In this document: piece by piece, positions 19,159 through 28,634 of the stretch
Numbering within the stretch: position 1 is the stretch's first letter
Layout of the letters: each line of letters begins with the position of its first letter
Source: Sedimentibacter sp. MB31-C6
Lineage (GTDB): Bacteria; Bacillota; Clostridia; Tissierellales; Sedimentibacteraceae
Direction of reading: 5' to 3'
Assembly (NCBI RefSeq): GCF_035934735.1
Contig: NZ_CP142396.1
Coordinates: 124,001 to 188,000 of the forward strand
DNA length: 64,000 bases
Program-made: the position numbers and the translations under genes
The notes under the pieces: model-generated
The model's database searches: none
What the model was told of the DNA's origin: nothing
Seen by the model: the letters and a program-made list of their open reading frames with translations, nothing else

Positions 19159-19901
19159 AAATTGTCACCTCTATAATTATTATCAACAATAATTAAAGTA
19201 ATGTTATCTGTTCCTCCATTATCGTTGCTGAGATCTATTAACCTTTGTACACTTTTTGAACAACCATATGTAACTATAGTATTCAATATTTCTTCGTCGT
19301 TAATATGAGTTGTAAGCCCATCTGAGCAAATAAGCAAAGCTTCGTTTTTTAAGAACTCAATTTCAAAGATATCGACTTGCATATCTTCTTCACTGCCTAC
19401 TGCTCTCGTAATAATATTTCTTTTAGGATGTTTTTTTGCTTCTTCTGTCGTTATTCTTCCATCTTTTAATAACTCATTTACATATGTATGGTCTTCTGTA
19501 AGTTGTATTATCTCATCATCTTTTAATAAATAAGCTCTACTATCACCTATATTTCCTATATATGCTATGTTATGCTCCAAGTCAACTACTGCCATAGTCA
19601 CGGTTGTTCCCATACCATTGTACTCTTCTTTTTCAAAAGATTCTTCTCTTATTTTCTTATTTGCTAATTGTATACTGTCATTAATAAATTTTGGAACCAT
19701 GAAATTCTCTGACATACAATCGCTATCGAAGCATTGCTTAATTGTATCTATGGCCAAAGAACTTGCGACTTCTCCAGCTTTATGACCACCCATACCATCT
19801 GCAACTGCATAAAGGTTAAATCTTTTGGTTTCTTGAATCAAAAAATTATCTTCATTTATTTCTCTCAACAACCCTTTATTTGTTTCAAAGTATACCTTCA
19901 T
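19155..19901 (-). CDS. prpC: PP2C-family Ser/Thr protein phosphatase, partner of PrkC
   Basis: 248 aa, metal-dependent phosphatase. It carries the PP2C motifs RE.NEDNF, VADGMGGHKAGEVAS (metal-binding Asp), IGDSRAYL, TEDHTYV, LLICSDGLT and GGTDNITLI. It dephosphorylates PrkC and its targets. It overlaps prkC by 4 bp and follows rlmN by 9 bp, the standard Firmicutes arrangement. Confidence 0.95.
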   Translation of the reverse strand: MKVYFETNKGLLREINEDNFLIQETKRFNLYAVADGMGGHKAGEVASSLAIDTIKQCFDSDCMSENFMVPKFINDSIQLANKKIREESFEKEEYNGMGTTVTMAVVDLEHNIAYIGNIGDSRAYLLKDDEIIQLTEDHTYVNELLKDGRITTEEAKKHPKRNIITRAVGSEEDMQVDIFEIEFLKNEALLICSDGLTTHINDEEILNTIVTYGCSKSVQRLIDLSNDNGGTDNITLIIVDNNYRGDNL

Positions 19902-19910
19902 AAAGATACC

Positions 19911-20939
19911 TCACCTCTTCAAAAAATTATTACGCAATTGTCCACATGCTGCATTGATGTCGCTTCCTAATTCTCTTCTGACAGTTGCATTAATCCCATT
20001 TTGAGTTAATAATTTTTTGAACTTCTCAATATCAAAATTTGATGAAGGACTAAGATTAGCTTCCTTCACATAATTACATGGTATTAAATTAACATTAACT
20101 AATTTATTTTTTAAAAGATTACTAAGTAAAATTGCATCTGATGAACTGTCATTAAAACCTTTAATCATTATATATTCAAAAGTAAGTCTTCTTCCTGTTT
20201 TACTTATATAATAGTCACATGATTTCATCAATTCTGGTAACTTGTATTTATTAGATACCGGCAATATTTTTTCTCTTTTTTCTTGAGTAGGTGCATGTAA
20301 TGAAATAGCAAGGGTAATTGGAATATTTTCATCTGCAAGTTTATATATATTAGGAATAATTCCACATGTAGACAATGTGATTTTCCTCATAGATATATTT
20401 TGACCTCTCTCATCATTGATTATATTTAAAAACTTGATTATATTGTTATAATTATTAAGAGGTTCTCCAGAGCCCATTATGACTATATTTGTTATTTTTT
20501 CACATATATCCTTTTGGATTAAATAAATTTGCTTAAGCATTTCAGCAGATGTTAAATCTCGTATATAACCATTTTTTGTAGATGCACAAAAAGCACAACC
20601 CATTTTACATCCTACTTGTGATGAAATGCAAGCAGTATTTCCATATTTATATTTCAAATAAACACTTTCTACAATATTTGAATCTTCAAATTTTATAACA
20701 TACTTCCTAGTATCATCTATTTTTGATTCAAGCTTTAAATCAATTGAAGATTCAGTAAATTCTAAATATTTAGATAAATTTTCTTTAGTTTTTTTTGAAA
20801 TATTACTTATCTCATCAAAACTATCTACTGTTTTATTATGCAACCATTCAAATAATTGTTTTGCCTTGAATTTTGGTTCCTTAAGTTCTATAATTTTTTT
20901 TTCTAGTTCATTAAAGCTTAAATTATCTATTTTAATCAT
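19911..20939 (-). CDS. rlmN: 23S rRNA (adenine2503-C2)-methyltransferase, radical SAM
   Basis: 342 aa. The radical-SAM cluster motif is in QVGCKMGCAFCAS (CxxxCxxC). GSGEPLNNY and the resolving Cys in the C-terminal end (INAACGQLR) match the dual-specificity methylase family that modifies A2503 in 23S rRNA and A37 in some tRNAs. The chosen ATG at 20939 has AGAAGG 7 nt upstream; a TTG six codons earlier overlaps that SD and is unlikely. Confidence 0.95.
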   Translation of the reverse strand: MIKIDNLSFNELEKKIIELKEPKFKAKQLFEWLHNKTVDSFDEISNISKKTKENLSKYLEFTESSIDLKLESKIDDTRKYVIKFEDSNIVESVYLKYKYGNTACISSQVGCKMGCAFCASTKNGYIRDLTSAEMLKQIYLIQKDICEKITNIVIMGSGEPLNNYNNIIKFLNIINDERGQNISMRKITLSTCGIIPNIYKLADENIPITLAISLHAPTQEKREKILPVSNKYKLPELMKSCDYYISKTGRRLTFEYIMIKGFNDSSSDAILLSNLLKNKLVNVNLIPCNYVKEANLSPSSNFDIEKFKKLLTQNGINATVRRELGSDINAACGQLRNNFLKR

Positions 20940-20973
20940 AAATTTACCTTCTCGCAAATAATACTGTATTATA

Positions 20974-22305
20974 TCATACCCTTGTCATTTTAGCAATAAA
21001 AAAGCCGTCCATATTATGCATATGAGGGTATATTTCTACATACCCTAGCTTTGCTGTAGTAAAATAATTTCCAACTTCATTTGATATATCCACCAATGCA
21101 AAATTCTTATTTTTATTTAAAAACTCATTTACTAATTCAATATTTTCCTTTTTATTAGTAGTACATGTAGAATAAATTAAAAATCCTTTATGTTTTAAAT
21201 ATTTTGATGCATTTTCCAATATTCTATACTGAATTTTAGAAATATCTTCTAAGTCACTTTCTAATTTATACTTAATTTCTGGTTTTCGTCTAATTATTCC
21301 AAGCCCAGTACATGGTACATCTACTATACAATAATCTGCCTTGCTTATTAAATTTTCATCTAGTTTTGTTGCATCATATACTTGTGTAAATATATTCTTT
21401 ATACCGAGTCTTTTTACTTCCTTGTTAATAAGTGGAAGTTTTCCTTCATAAATATCTCTAGATATTATTTTTCCAGTATTGTTCATAATTTCTGCAGCAT
21501 TTAAGGACTTACCTCCAGGTGCAGCACACAAATCTATAATTAAACTGTTTTCATTAGGATTTAGTATTTGCCCAACAATCATAGAACTTTCGCTTTGTAT
21601 TGAAAATAACCCACATTTATATTCTTCTATTGTATCAATTTCAAATGGATTTTTAATAATTAAACCCTTTTCAGCTATTTTACATTTATTTGAAATAATT
21701 CCTTTTTTACTAAACTTGTCTATTAACTCTTCTCTAGTAGTTTTTAAGGTATTTACTCTTACTTCTAAAGGAGCTTCTACATTATTTGCTACTAATACTT
21801 CCTCTAAGTTATCTTTACTAAATTGATTTTTCCACATTTCAACTATCCATTTTGGATATGAATATTTAATACTTAACAAATCTATATATGGTAACTTATT
21901 CATGTCATTTATTATATTTTCTTTATTTCTTATTATGTTTCTCAAAACAGCATTAACTAATTTAGATGCTCTAATATTTTTTCTATCTTTTAAATATTGA
22001 ACACTTTCATTTACTACTATATTTTCACGAGAGATATCAAGAAAAAATAATTGATATACTGCAAGTCTTAAAACAGCTAATACATCAAATTCCATTTTTT
22101 TAGTTTTTGTTTTAGAAATTTGATTAATAACCCAGTCTATAAATATTAAATTTTCAATTACACCGAATACTGATTTTCTATATATACCCTTATATTTATT
22201 ATTTATGTTATTTATATTATTATTTATAATTATATTTGAATATGACTTATCTCTAAATATTTTTTTAAGAGATTCAAGTACTATGACTCTATAACCATTA
22301 TCCAT
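20974..22305 (-). CDS. rsmB: 16S rRNA (cytosine967-C5)-methyltransferase RsmB
   Basis: 443 aa. An N-terminal NusB-like RNA-binding domain (~1-140) precedes a SAM-dependent RNA m5C methyltransferase domain. Key motifs are LCAAPGGKSLNAAEI (SAM loop), VDVPCTGLGIIRRKPE (PC catalytic Cys) and IYSTCTTNKKEN (TC Cys). The ATG at 22305 has AAGGAG upstream; an ATG five codons earlier has no SD. It has its own promoter between fmt and rsmB. Confidence 0.95.
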   Translation of the reverse strand: MDNGYRVIVLESLKKIFRDKSYSNIIINNNINNINNKYKGIYRKSVFGVIENLIFIDWVINQISKTKTKKMEFDVLAVLRLAVYQLFFLDISRENIVVNESVQYLKDRKNIRASKLVNAVLRNIIRNKENIINDMNKLPYIDLLSIKYSYPKWIVEMWKNQFSKDNLEEVLVANNVEAPLEVRVNTLKTTREELIDKFSKKGIISNKCKIAEKGLIIKNPFEIDTIEEYKCGLFSIQSESSMIVGQILNPNENSLIIDLCAAPGGKSLNAAEIMNNTGKIISRDIYEGKLPLINKEVKRLGIKNIFTQVYDATKLDENLISKADYCIVDVPCTGLGIIRRKPEIKYKLESDLEDISKIQYRILENASKYLKHKGFLIYSTCTTNKKENIELVNEFLNKNKNFALVDISNEVGNYFTTAKLGYVEIYPHMHNMDGFFIAKMTRV

Positions 22306-22333
22306 TAACTTCTCCTTCATTTATTTTTAAAAA

Positions 22334-22358
22334 AAGGGTTGATTCCAAATCAACCCTT
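22334..22358 (-). terminator. Strong hairpin plus T-tract upstream of rsmB
   Basis: Perfect 11-bp stem (22334-22344 and 22348-22358) with a 3-nt loop, then seven T on the minus strand. By form it is an intrinsic terminator for the fmt-side transcripts. It also lies at or just after the predicted +1 of the rsmB promoter, so it may form the 5' end of the rsmB mRNA. Confidence 0.7.
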
Positions 22359-22362
22359 GTTA

Positions 22363-22391
22363 ATTATAATACACTGTAATATATAATTCAA
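22363..22391 (-). promoter_or_regulatory. Predicted sigma-A promoter of rsmB
   Basis: On the minus strand, TTGAAT (22386-22391), exactly 17 bp, TATAAT (22363-22368). The expected transcription start is at about 22355-22358, the first base or bases of the hairpin. It would drive rsmB-rlmN-prpC-prkC-rsgA-rpe-thiN. Confidence 0.65.
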
Positions 22392-22455
22392 CTCAATTAA
22401 TTAAAAATTAAGATTACTCAACTAAAAATTAAGAATCTATAATGAGACTTTCCAC

Positions 22456-23385
22456 TTATTTCAGAATTATTTTTTCTGGAAATTTATTTCCTCTTAAATA
22501 TGATTCTATGGACATTCTTTTTTTACCAGGCATTTGAAATTCTTTTATAACAACAATACCATTCTTTGCTACTACATATATTCCTTCATTAACAGTCTTA
22601 ATTATATATCCTTCTTCATAGTCAGTTTTTTCCTTGATGTATGAAGATTTATATACCTTAATATTCTTATCCTCATACCTAAAATATGCAGTAGGCCATG
22701 GTGATAATCCTCTAATTAAATTATGAATACTTTCTACATTTTCATTCCAGTTTATTTTAGAATTATTTTTATTAATCATTGGAGCATAACTTGATAAGTT
22801 ATGCTTTTGCTTTATTGGCACTATCTCATTTTTTTCTAATTTTTTAAGTGTTTCAATTAGTAATTCTGCTCCTTGAATCATAAGTTGATCATGTAGATAT
22901 CCAACATTCATTTCATCATCAATTTCAATTTCAGACTTCAATAGCATATCACCTGTATCCAAGCCAACATCCATTTTCATAGTTGTAACACCTGATTTCT
23001 TATCACCATTAATAATAGACCAATTAAGAGGAGCAGCTCCTCTTAATTTTGGTAATAGGGATGCATGAACATTAATACAACCATATTTAGGTATATCTAA
23101 TATTTCTTTGCTTAAAATTTGTCCAAATGCTACAACTACAATAACATCAGGATTATAAGATTTTAATATTTCTAGATTTTCTTCTTTTTTAATTTTATCT
23201 GGCTGTAAAATATCAATACCTAATTCTTCTGCCTTTTGTTTAACTTCTGATTTTTTTAATTTTTTGCCTCTTCCATAAGGTTTATCAGGTTGAGTAACTA
23301 CAAGTTGAATGTTATATCCATTTTCATGGAGTTTTTCTAAAGAAGGAACTGCAAATTCTGGAGTCCCCATAAATATTACATTCAT
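22456..23385 (-). CDS. fmt: Methionyl-tRNA formyltransferase
   Basis: Formylates initiator Met-tRNA with 10-formyl-THF. 309 aa, the usual length. Motifs: FMGTPEFAVPSLE start, VVVAFGQILSKEIL, NVHASLLPKLRGAAPLNW (catalytic N/H), MDVGLDTGDML and a C-terminal OB domain. Its start codon overlaps the def stop by one base, so def and fmt, which act at opposite ends of the formyl-Met cycle, are coupled. Confidence 0.96.
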   Translation of the reverse strand: MNVIFMGTPEFAVPSLEKLHENGYNIQLVVTQPDKPYGRGKKLKKSEVKQKAEELGIDILQPDKIKKEENLEILKSYNPDVIVVVAFGQILSKEILDIPKYGCINVHASLLPKLRGAAPLNWSIINGDKKSGVTTMKMDVGLDTGDMLLKSEIEIDDEMNVGYLHDQLMIQGAELLIETLKKLEKNEIVPIKQKHNLSSYAPMINKNNSKINWNENVESIHNLIRGLSPWPTAYFRYEDKNIKVYKSSYIKEKTDYEEGYIIKTVNEGIYVVAKNGIVVIKEFQMPGKKRMSIESYLRGNKFPEKIILK

Positions 23386-23837
23386 TAATCCACCTGCTTT
23401 TCTACTCTATCAATAAATAATATACCATCTAAGTGATCTATTTCATGACAAATACACCTAGCTAAAAGATCCTGCCCTTTAAGTGTGACTTCCTTACCGT
23501 TTTCATCTGTATAAACAACTGTTACATTTTTAGGCCTTTTTATATTTTTTTTTACTTCAGGTACACTTAAACAACCTTCTTGATCTATTTGTTCTCCAGA
23601 GGTTTCAATTATCTTTGGATTAATAATTTTATAAACATTCCCATCTCCAACGTCTATAACAACCATACGTTTTAAAATACCTATTTGAGGAGCTGCAAGC
23701 CCTACGCCATCATTTTCATACATAGTATCAACCATATCGTCTAGTAATATTTTAATTTTGCTATCTACGTTTGTAACTATCTTGCTCTTTTTTCTTAATA
23801 TTTCATCTCCATTAATTCTAATATTTCTTAATGCCAT
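23385..23837 (-). CDS. def: Peptide deformylase
   Basis: 150 aa Fe/Zn hydrolase removing the N-formyl group from nascent chains. All three signatures are present: GVGLAAPQIG, EGCLSVP (metal Cys) and HEIDHLDG (HExxH metal and catalytic Glu). A GGGAGG site precedes the ATG. It lies 18 bp downstream of priA. Confidence 0.97.
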   Translation of the reverse strand: MALRNIRINGDEILRKKSKIVTNVDSKIKILLDDMVDTMYENDGVGLAAPQIGILKRMVVIDVGDGNVYKIINPKIIETSGEQIDQEGCLSVPEVKKNIKRPKNVTVVYTDENGKEVTLKGQDLLARCICHEIDHLDGILFIDRVEKQVD

Positions 23838-23855
23838 ATATCCTCCCTATATATA

Positions 23856-26273
23856 TTAAATAGTATCAGTATTTATATTTATACTAACCTTTATATGTTC
23901 AATATCCTTATCCATATAAATACTTCTCAAAATTTTTTTTAGATTATTAAGACAATAATTTGAAGCCTTAATAAACAAATTAACTCTATACTCATCATTA
24001 ACTTTATAAATATTATGTGGTACAGGTCTATATAATAATAAACTTCTTTCAGTAACCATATCTTGTACTAAAATTTTAAGTTCATCATATTTTTCCCTAG
24101 CTATTTTAGAAACTAACCCTTCATTTCTTGATATTAAACATATATTTATTATATTAATAAATGGTGGAAATGCAAATTCTTTTCTTAACTTTAATTCTTC
24201 GTTTAAAAACAATTTATAATCATTGTTTGTAGCAGCATTTATAATAAAATTATTAGATTCATAAGTTTGAATATAAACATTTCCTTTTTTGCTTCCTCTA
24301 CCCGCCCTTCCGCTAACTTGTGTTAGAAGCTGAAATGTTTTTTCACTAGAATTAAAAAATGGTAAATTTAAAATTGCATCTGCAGACAATACTCCAACCG
24401 TAGTAACATTTGGAAAATCAAAACCCTTAGCTAACATTTGAGTGCCTATTAAAATATCAATTTCACCAGATTTAAAATTATTATATATATTTTCATAATT
24501 TTCTAGATTTTTCATGGAATCAACATCCATTCGTTCTACAGTAGAACTAGGAAATAAATGTTTTATAAGTTTTTCAACATGCTGCGTCCCTGCTCCAAAT
24601 TGTTCTATTTTATCACTTCCACATGTAGGACATACATTAGTCATACTTTTAGTTCTACCGCAATAATGACATCTTAACATATTTCCTTTAACATGATAAG
24701 TTAATGATACATCACAATGATCACATTTAGCTACATAACCACATTTTTTACAAGATACAAAACCAGAATATCCTCTTTTGTTCAAAAATAAGATAACTTG
24801 CTCTTTCTTATTTAACGATAACTTAATACTTTCATATAACTCTTCACTTATTATAGTATTATTACCTTTGTCAAGTTCATTACTCATATCTATTATATTC
24901 ATTTTAGGCATCATCGTATTGTTTACACGACTTTTTATTTCTAACAACTTTATTTGATTCTTTATAGTCATATAATAAGTGTTTAATGATGGTGTAGCTG
25001 TTCCAAGTACAACTTTGCTTTTTAAAATATAAGCCATTTTAATAGCTACTTCTATTGTATCATACTTTGGAGAAGTAGAGGATTTATAGCTATCTTCATG
25101 TTCTTCATCGATTATAATAATACCTAAATCTTGAACCGGAGCAAATATGGCAGATCTTGCCCCCACAACAACATCAACTTCTCTATTATATATCTTACTC
25201 CACTGTATAAATTTTTCTTTTTTACTTAATCGACTATGTATTACAGCAATTTTATTTCCAAATCGTTTTTTAAATCTATCAATTGTTTGAGTTGTCAATG
25301 ATATTTCAGGGACAAGCATTATTGATTGCTTATTCATATTTTGAAAATGCTCAATTACATTCATATATACTTCTGTTTTACCACTTCCTGTTACTCCATG
25401 AAGTAGAAAAGCTCTATCATCAGAACTTATAATTGTATTACATGCTATTCTTTGTTCATTATTCAACTCTATAAATTTCTCTTTTTTTTTCTTTTCTTCA
25501 GTTTGATATAAAACAAACTCTATTGATATAACATCTTTTTTTTCAAGATTTTTTATTACAGATGCAGAAACATTTAAATCTTTAGTAATTGTCTTTATAT
25601 TCGTTTTACCATATTCTTTCAAATAATTGATTATTTTCAACTGTTTAGGTGTTTTTTTTATATTATATTCATCTATAGGCTTATCTTCTTTTAAGCTAAT
25701 TAGTCTTTCATGAGCTACATTTTTATCTGTGTTTTCTTTACTTATAATTTCAATTACTTTTTTATCCTTTAAACTTTCAAGTAATGGATAAAGGTCATTC
25801 CCTTTATATATCTTTTTTAATTTAACTAATTCAAAATCGCCTTTTTTTAGCACTTCTAGCAACTCATTTTCTTTTGAATTTAATGTACTATTAAAATCTA
25901 TATTTTTAACTTTTATAATTATTTTATGTTCATATTTAATCATAGCCGGTATCATTAGCCTAATTGCATCTGAATATTTACATATATATCTTTCACGAAT
26001 CCAAAAAGCAAGTTTTATCATTTCTTCTTTTATAATTGGTTTATCATCTATAACATCAATTATAGGTTTAATTTTATTTAATGGAATATTACATACTCCA
26101 CTTGTAGAAATTACCAATGCATCAACAATATGTTTGTTTCTGCCAAAATTCACAGTAACTCTTTTACCTGTTTGAACTTTATTTTCTAATTCATTGATAA
26201 CACCATAAGTGTATATTTGGTCTGTACTTTTTGAATTATTATTAATAATAACCTGTGCAAATAAATTATACAT
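23856..26273 (-). CDS. priA: Primosomal replication restart helicase PriA
   Basis: 805 aa from the ATG at 26273, which has AGGAG upstream; the open frame starts 16 codons earlier without an SD. It has an N-terminal 3'-DNA-binding domain (YNLFAQVIINN), a winged-helix region, and an SF2 helicase core with GVTGSGKTEVY and DEEH. A zinc insertion holds eight Cys (CKKCGYVAKCDHC and CHYCGRT...CPTCG), and the RecQ-like motif VSGRAGRG is present. It reloads the replisome at collapsed forks. Confidence 0.96.
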   Translation of the reverse strand: MYNLFAQVIINNNSKSTDQIYTYGVINELENKVQTGKRVTVNFGRNKHIVDALVISTSGVCNIPLNKIKPIIDVIDDKPIIKEEMIKLAFWIRERYICKYSDAIRLMIPAMIKYEHKIIIKVKNIDFNSTLNSKENELLEVLKKGDFELVKLKKIYKGNDLYPLLESLKDKKVIEIISKENTDKNVAHERLISLKEDKPIDEYNIKKTPKQLKIINYLKEYGKTNIKTITKDLNVSASVIKNLEKKDVISIEFVLYQTEEKKKKEKFIELNNEQRIACNTIISSDDRAFLLHGVTGSGKTEVYMNVIEHFQNMNKQSIMLVPEISLTTQTIDRFKKRFGNKIAVIHSRLSKKEKFIQWSKIYNREVDVVVGARSAIFAPVQDLGIIIIDEEHEDSYKSSTSPKYDTIEVAIKMAYILKSKVVLGTATPSLNTYYMTIKNQIKLLEIKSRVNNTMMPKMNIIDMSNELDKGNNTIISEELYESIKLSLNKKEQVILFLNKRGYSGFVSCKKCGYVAKCDHCDVSLTYHVKGNMLRCHYCGRTKSMTNVCPTCGSDKIEQFGAGTQHVEKLIKHLFPSSTVERMDVDSMKNLENYENIYNNFKSGEIDILIGTQMLAKGFDFPNVTTVGVLSADAILNLPFFNSSEKTFQLLTQVSGRAGRGSKKGNVYIQTYESNNFIINAATNNDYKLFLNEELKLRKEFAFPPFINIINICLISRNEGLVSKIAREKYDELKILVQDMVTERSLLLYRPVPHNIYKVNDEYRVNLFIKASNYCLNNLKKILRSIYMDKDIEHIKVSININTDTI

Positions 26274-26341
26274 TTTCTCTCCTAGCTTATGGATAAAAAC
26301 TAAAATTAAATAATCAGCCATAAGACTGATTATAATTTTTA

Positions 26342-26677
26342 CTATTTTTCTGTTTCTGCTGATTCAGATTCTTCTGTTTCTGCTAATTCTTCTAATTCTT
26401 CTATTTCTTCTATTTCTTCTAATTCTTCTAATTCTGTTTCTTTTTGTTTGCTTAGTTCAGAAATCTGAGCCTTACTATACTGATCTAAATTATATATAGC
26501 CTCGTATTTTTTTGCATAGAATTCCTCAATCGCAACAGCTACAGGTTTTATTGTATTTGTCTCAACCAATGTCTCCTGTCCATCTATAATTTGTCTAGCC
26601 CTTCTAGATATTATCGTAACTAACGAATATCTACTATCTGACATGTCTATTAAATTATCAATAGCAATTTTTTTCAT
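26342..26677 (-). CDS. rpoZ: RNA polymerase omega subunit with acidic C-terminal tail
   Basis: 111 aa. The first ~70 residues match omega (DNLIDMSDSRYSLV, RRARQI, KPVAVAIEEF), which stabilises beta-prime assembly. The rest, about 78-111, is a low-complexity Glu-rich tail with repeated EELEE/EEIEE units, absent from minimal omega proteins. The DNA underneath is a near-perfect GAA/TAG-type short tandem repeat. SD AGGAGG. It lies between gmk (5 bp) and priA, the conserved order. Confidence 0.92.
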   Translation of the reverse strand: MKKIAIDNLIDMSDSRYSLVTIISRRARQIIDGQETLVETNTIKPVAVAIEEFYAKKYEAIYNLDQYSKAQISELSKQKETELEELEEIEEIEELEELAETEESESAETEK

Positions 26678-26682
26678 CTATT

Positions 26683-27288
26683 CTATACCTCCTTTATTCT
26701 GTTTATTAAAGTTTTATTCCTAATAGCTTTGTTTTTCTCTGCTGAAATTATATGTCTAATTTTATCGGTTGCTGCTTCCACTTCATCATTTAATACTACA
26801 TAATCATATTGAAAGGCATAATTTAATTCTTCACAGGCGCTTTCCATTCTTTTAGCTATTACCTCTTTTGAGTCTGTACCTCTTCCTTCTATTCTGTTTT
26901 TTAATTCTCTTAATGATGGAGGCATAATAAAAATAAAAACTCCATCAGGATAATTGTCTTTAACTTGCAATGCTCCTTGTATATCAATCTCCAAAATTAC
27001 ATCATTTCCAGATTCTATCTGCTCTAAAGCTTTTTCTTTTGGAGTACCATAATAATTCCCATACACTTTTGCATATTCTAAAAACTTATTTTGTTCAATT
27101 CTTTTTTCAAATTCTTTTTTATCTATAAAATAGTAATTGACTCCTTCAACTTCACCGACTCTTGGTTTTCTTGTTGTTGCCGATACAGAAATACTTATAT
27201 CTTTCATTTGTTTTAAAAGTCTTTTGCAAATAGTTCCTTTGCCTGAACCTGAAGGACCTGATATTACTATTAGTAATCCTTTGTCCAT
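26683..27288 (-). CDS. gmk: Guanylate kinase
   Basis: 201 aa. Phosphorylates GMP to GDP. P-loop SGPSGSGKGTICK near the N-terminus, the GMP-binding region SVSATTRKPRVGEVEGVNYYF, and the lid segment RIEGRGTDSKEVI are all intact. It lies between remA and rpoZ on one transcription unit. Confidence 0.97.
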   Translation of the reverse strand: MDKGLLIVISGPSGSGKGTICKRLLKQMKDISISVSATTRKPRVGEVEGVNYYFIDKKEFEKRIEQNKFLEYAKVYGNYYGTPKEKALEQIESGNDVILEIDIQGALQVKDNYPDGVFIFIMPPSLRELKNRIEGRGTDSKEVIAKRMESACEELNYAFQYDYVVLNDEVEAATDKIRHIISAEKNKAIRNKTLINRIKEV

Positions 27289-27301
27289 TTTTGTCCCCTT
27301 G

Positions 27302-27559
27302 TTATTTTATATTATGATTATTATGTTCAAACCTTTGAGCCATTGTATCAGGTTGAATTGCAGACAAAATTATATACTCACAATCAGTAACTATTACAGC
27401 CCTTGTCTTTCTTCCATAAGTAGCATCAATAAGTTTACCTTTTTCACGAGCTTCTTGAATAACACGCTTAATAGGTGCAGATTCCGGACTAACAATTGCG
27501 ATTATTCTGTTAGAAAGTGCGATATTTCCAAACCCTATATTAATTGTATTATTTGTCAT
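27302..27559 (-). CDS. remA: RemA-family regulator (DUF370)
   Basis: 85 aa, the normal size. The family core [20 protein letters not shown] and [16 protein letters not shown] is intact. In Bacillus subtilis RemA is a DNA-binding activator of matrix and osmoprotection genes. In Clostridia the gene is widespread beside gmk with unknown targets. AGGAG precedes the ATG. Confidence 0.9.
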   Translation of the reverse strand: MTNNTINIGFGNIALSNRIIAIVSPESAPIKRVIQEAREKGKLIDATYGRKTRAVIVTDCEYIILSAIQPDTMAQRFEHNNHNIK

Positions 27560-27570
27560 AATTCTATCTC

Positions 27571-28458
27571 CTACTCTATATTTTGTATTTGTTCTCTTAT
27601 TTTTTCAAGCAAATTTTTCACTTCAATAACTATTTGAGTAATATTTAAATCTCCAACCTTAGACCCTATAGTGTTAATTTCTCTATTTGCTTCTTGAATT
27701 ATAAAATCTAACTTTCTACCAATTGTTCCACCAATTTTCAATGAATTATCTAATTGTTTCATATGAGATTTAAATCTTACTATTTCTTCATTTATATCAC
27801 TTTTATCAGCGTAAAATACTATTTCATTATATAATCTGCCCTCATCTAATTCGTGTTTACTTCCTAAAAGCTCACTAATTCTCAATTCAAGCTTTTCCTT
27901 ATAATCAGAGACTATTTTTTCAGAATATTTACTTATTTCATCAATGAGTTCAACAATTTTTTCCATACTGGATCTTATATCTTTTTCGAGCTGAATACCT
28001 TCGTTTTTTCTCATAATTATTAAATTACTAACTGCTTCATTCATTGCAGCTTCAACACATAGTCGTAGCTCTTCTTCATCTTTATTGTTATCTTTTGACA
28101 CGAGAATATCTTGGAATTTAATTATAGTATCTAAAGAAAGGTTACTATCAATATTTAAATCTTTTTTTATTTCATTAATAGCATTATTATACTGTTGTGC
28201 TAAATATAAATTCGGAACAATGGTTGTATCAGATTCACTTAAATAGTCAATATTAAGATATACGTCTATTCTACCTCTTTGCAAACTGTTTTTCAAGATT
28301 TTTCTTATATTTTCTTCAATAGGTCTTAAATTTCGAGGAGTTTTAATATTTATGTCACAATATCTATTATTAATTGTTTTTATTTCTGCTGTTATACTTC
28401 TTTTACCATCATTATGTATGCCTTTACCATAACCTGTCATACTGATTATATTTGCCAT
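27571..28458 (-). CDS. YicC/YloC-family endoribonuclease
   Basis: 295 aa. Begins [13 protein letters not shown] as in the YicC family and has the typical core [15 protein letters not shown] and C-terminal [21 protein letters not shown], with conserved E and H/K residues. E. coli YicC is a Mn-dependent endoribonuclease. The ATG at 28458 has GGAG upstream; an ATG four codons earlier covers that SD. It is the first gene of yicC-remA-gmk-rpoZ-priA-def-fmt. Confidence 0.9.
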   Translation of the reverse strand: MANIISMTGYGKGIHNDGKRSITAEIKTINNRYCDINIKTPRNLRPIEENIRKILKNSLQRGRIDVYLNIDYLSESDTTIVPNLYLAQQYNNAINEIKKDLNIDSNLSLDTIIKFQDILVSKDNNKDEEELRLCVEAAMNEAVSNLIIMRKNEGIQLEKDIRSSMEKIVELIDEISKYSEKIVSDYKEKLELRISELLGSKHELDEGRLYNEIVFYADKSDINEEIVRFKSHMKQLDNSLKIGGTIGRKLDFIIQEANREINTIGSKVGDLNITQIVIEVKNLLEKIREQIQNIE

Positions 28459-28489
28459 CTTATTCTCCAATTTTTTATTCTATTTAATA

Positions 28490-28517
28490 ATTATAACATT
28501 AATTTGAAATTAGTAAA
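28490..28517 (-). promoter_or_regulatory. Predicted sigma-A promoter of the yicC-remA-gmk operon
   Basis: On the minus strand, TTTACT (28512-28517), 16 bp, TATAAT (28490-28495), about 30 bp before the YicC-family ATG. Confidence 0.55.
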
Positions 28518-28634
28518 CAATAAATTTTATTTTACATGACATAAATAAAATTTTGTTGTACAATACTATAATAACAATAGCTAAGCAAGATACAAGCAAA
28601 AGTCTATCTTATTGCTTGTTATAAAGGAGGCAAT

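Noticed and set aside
27137-27637. 166-residue plus-strand ORF across remA and gmk
   Set aside because: It overlaps gmk, remA and the end of the YicC-family gene in antisense, all of which are well supported.
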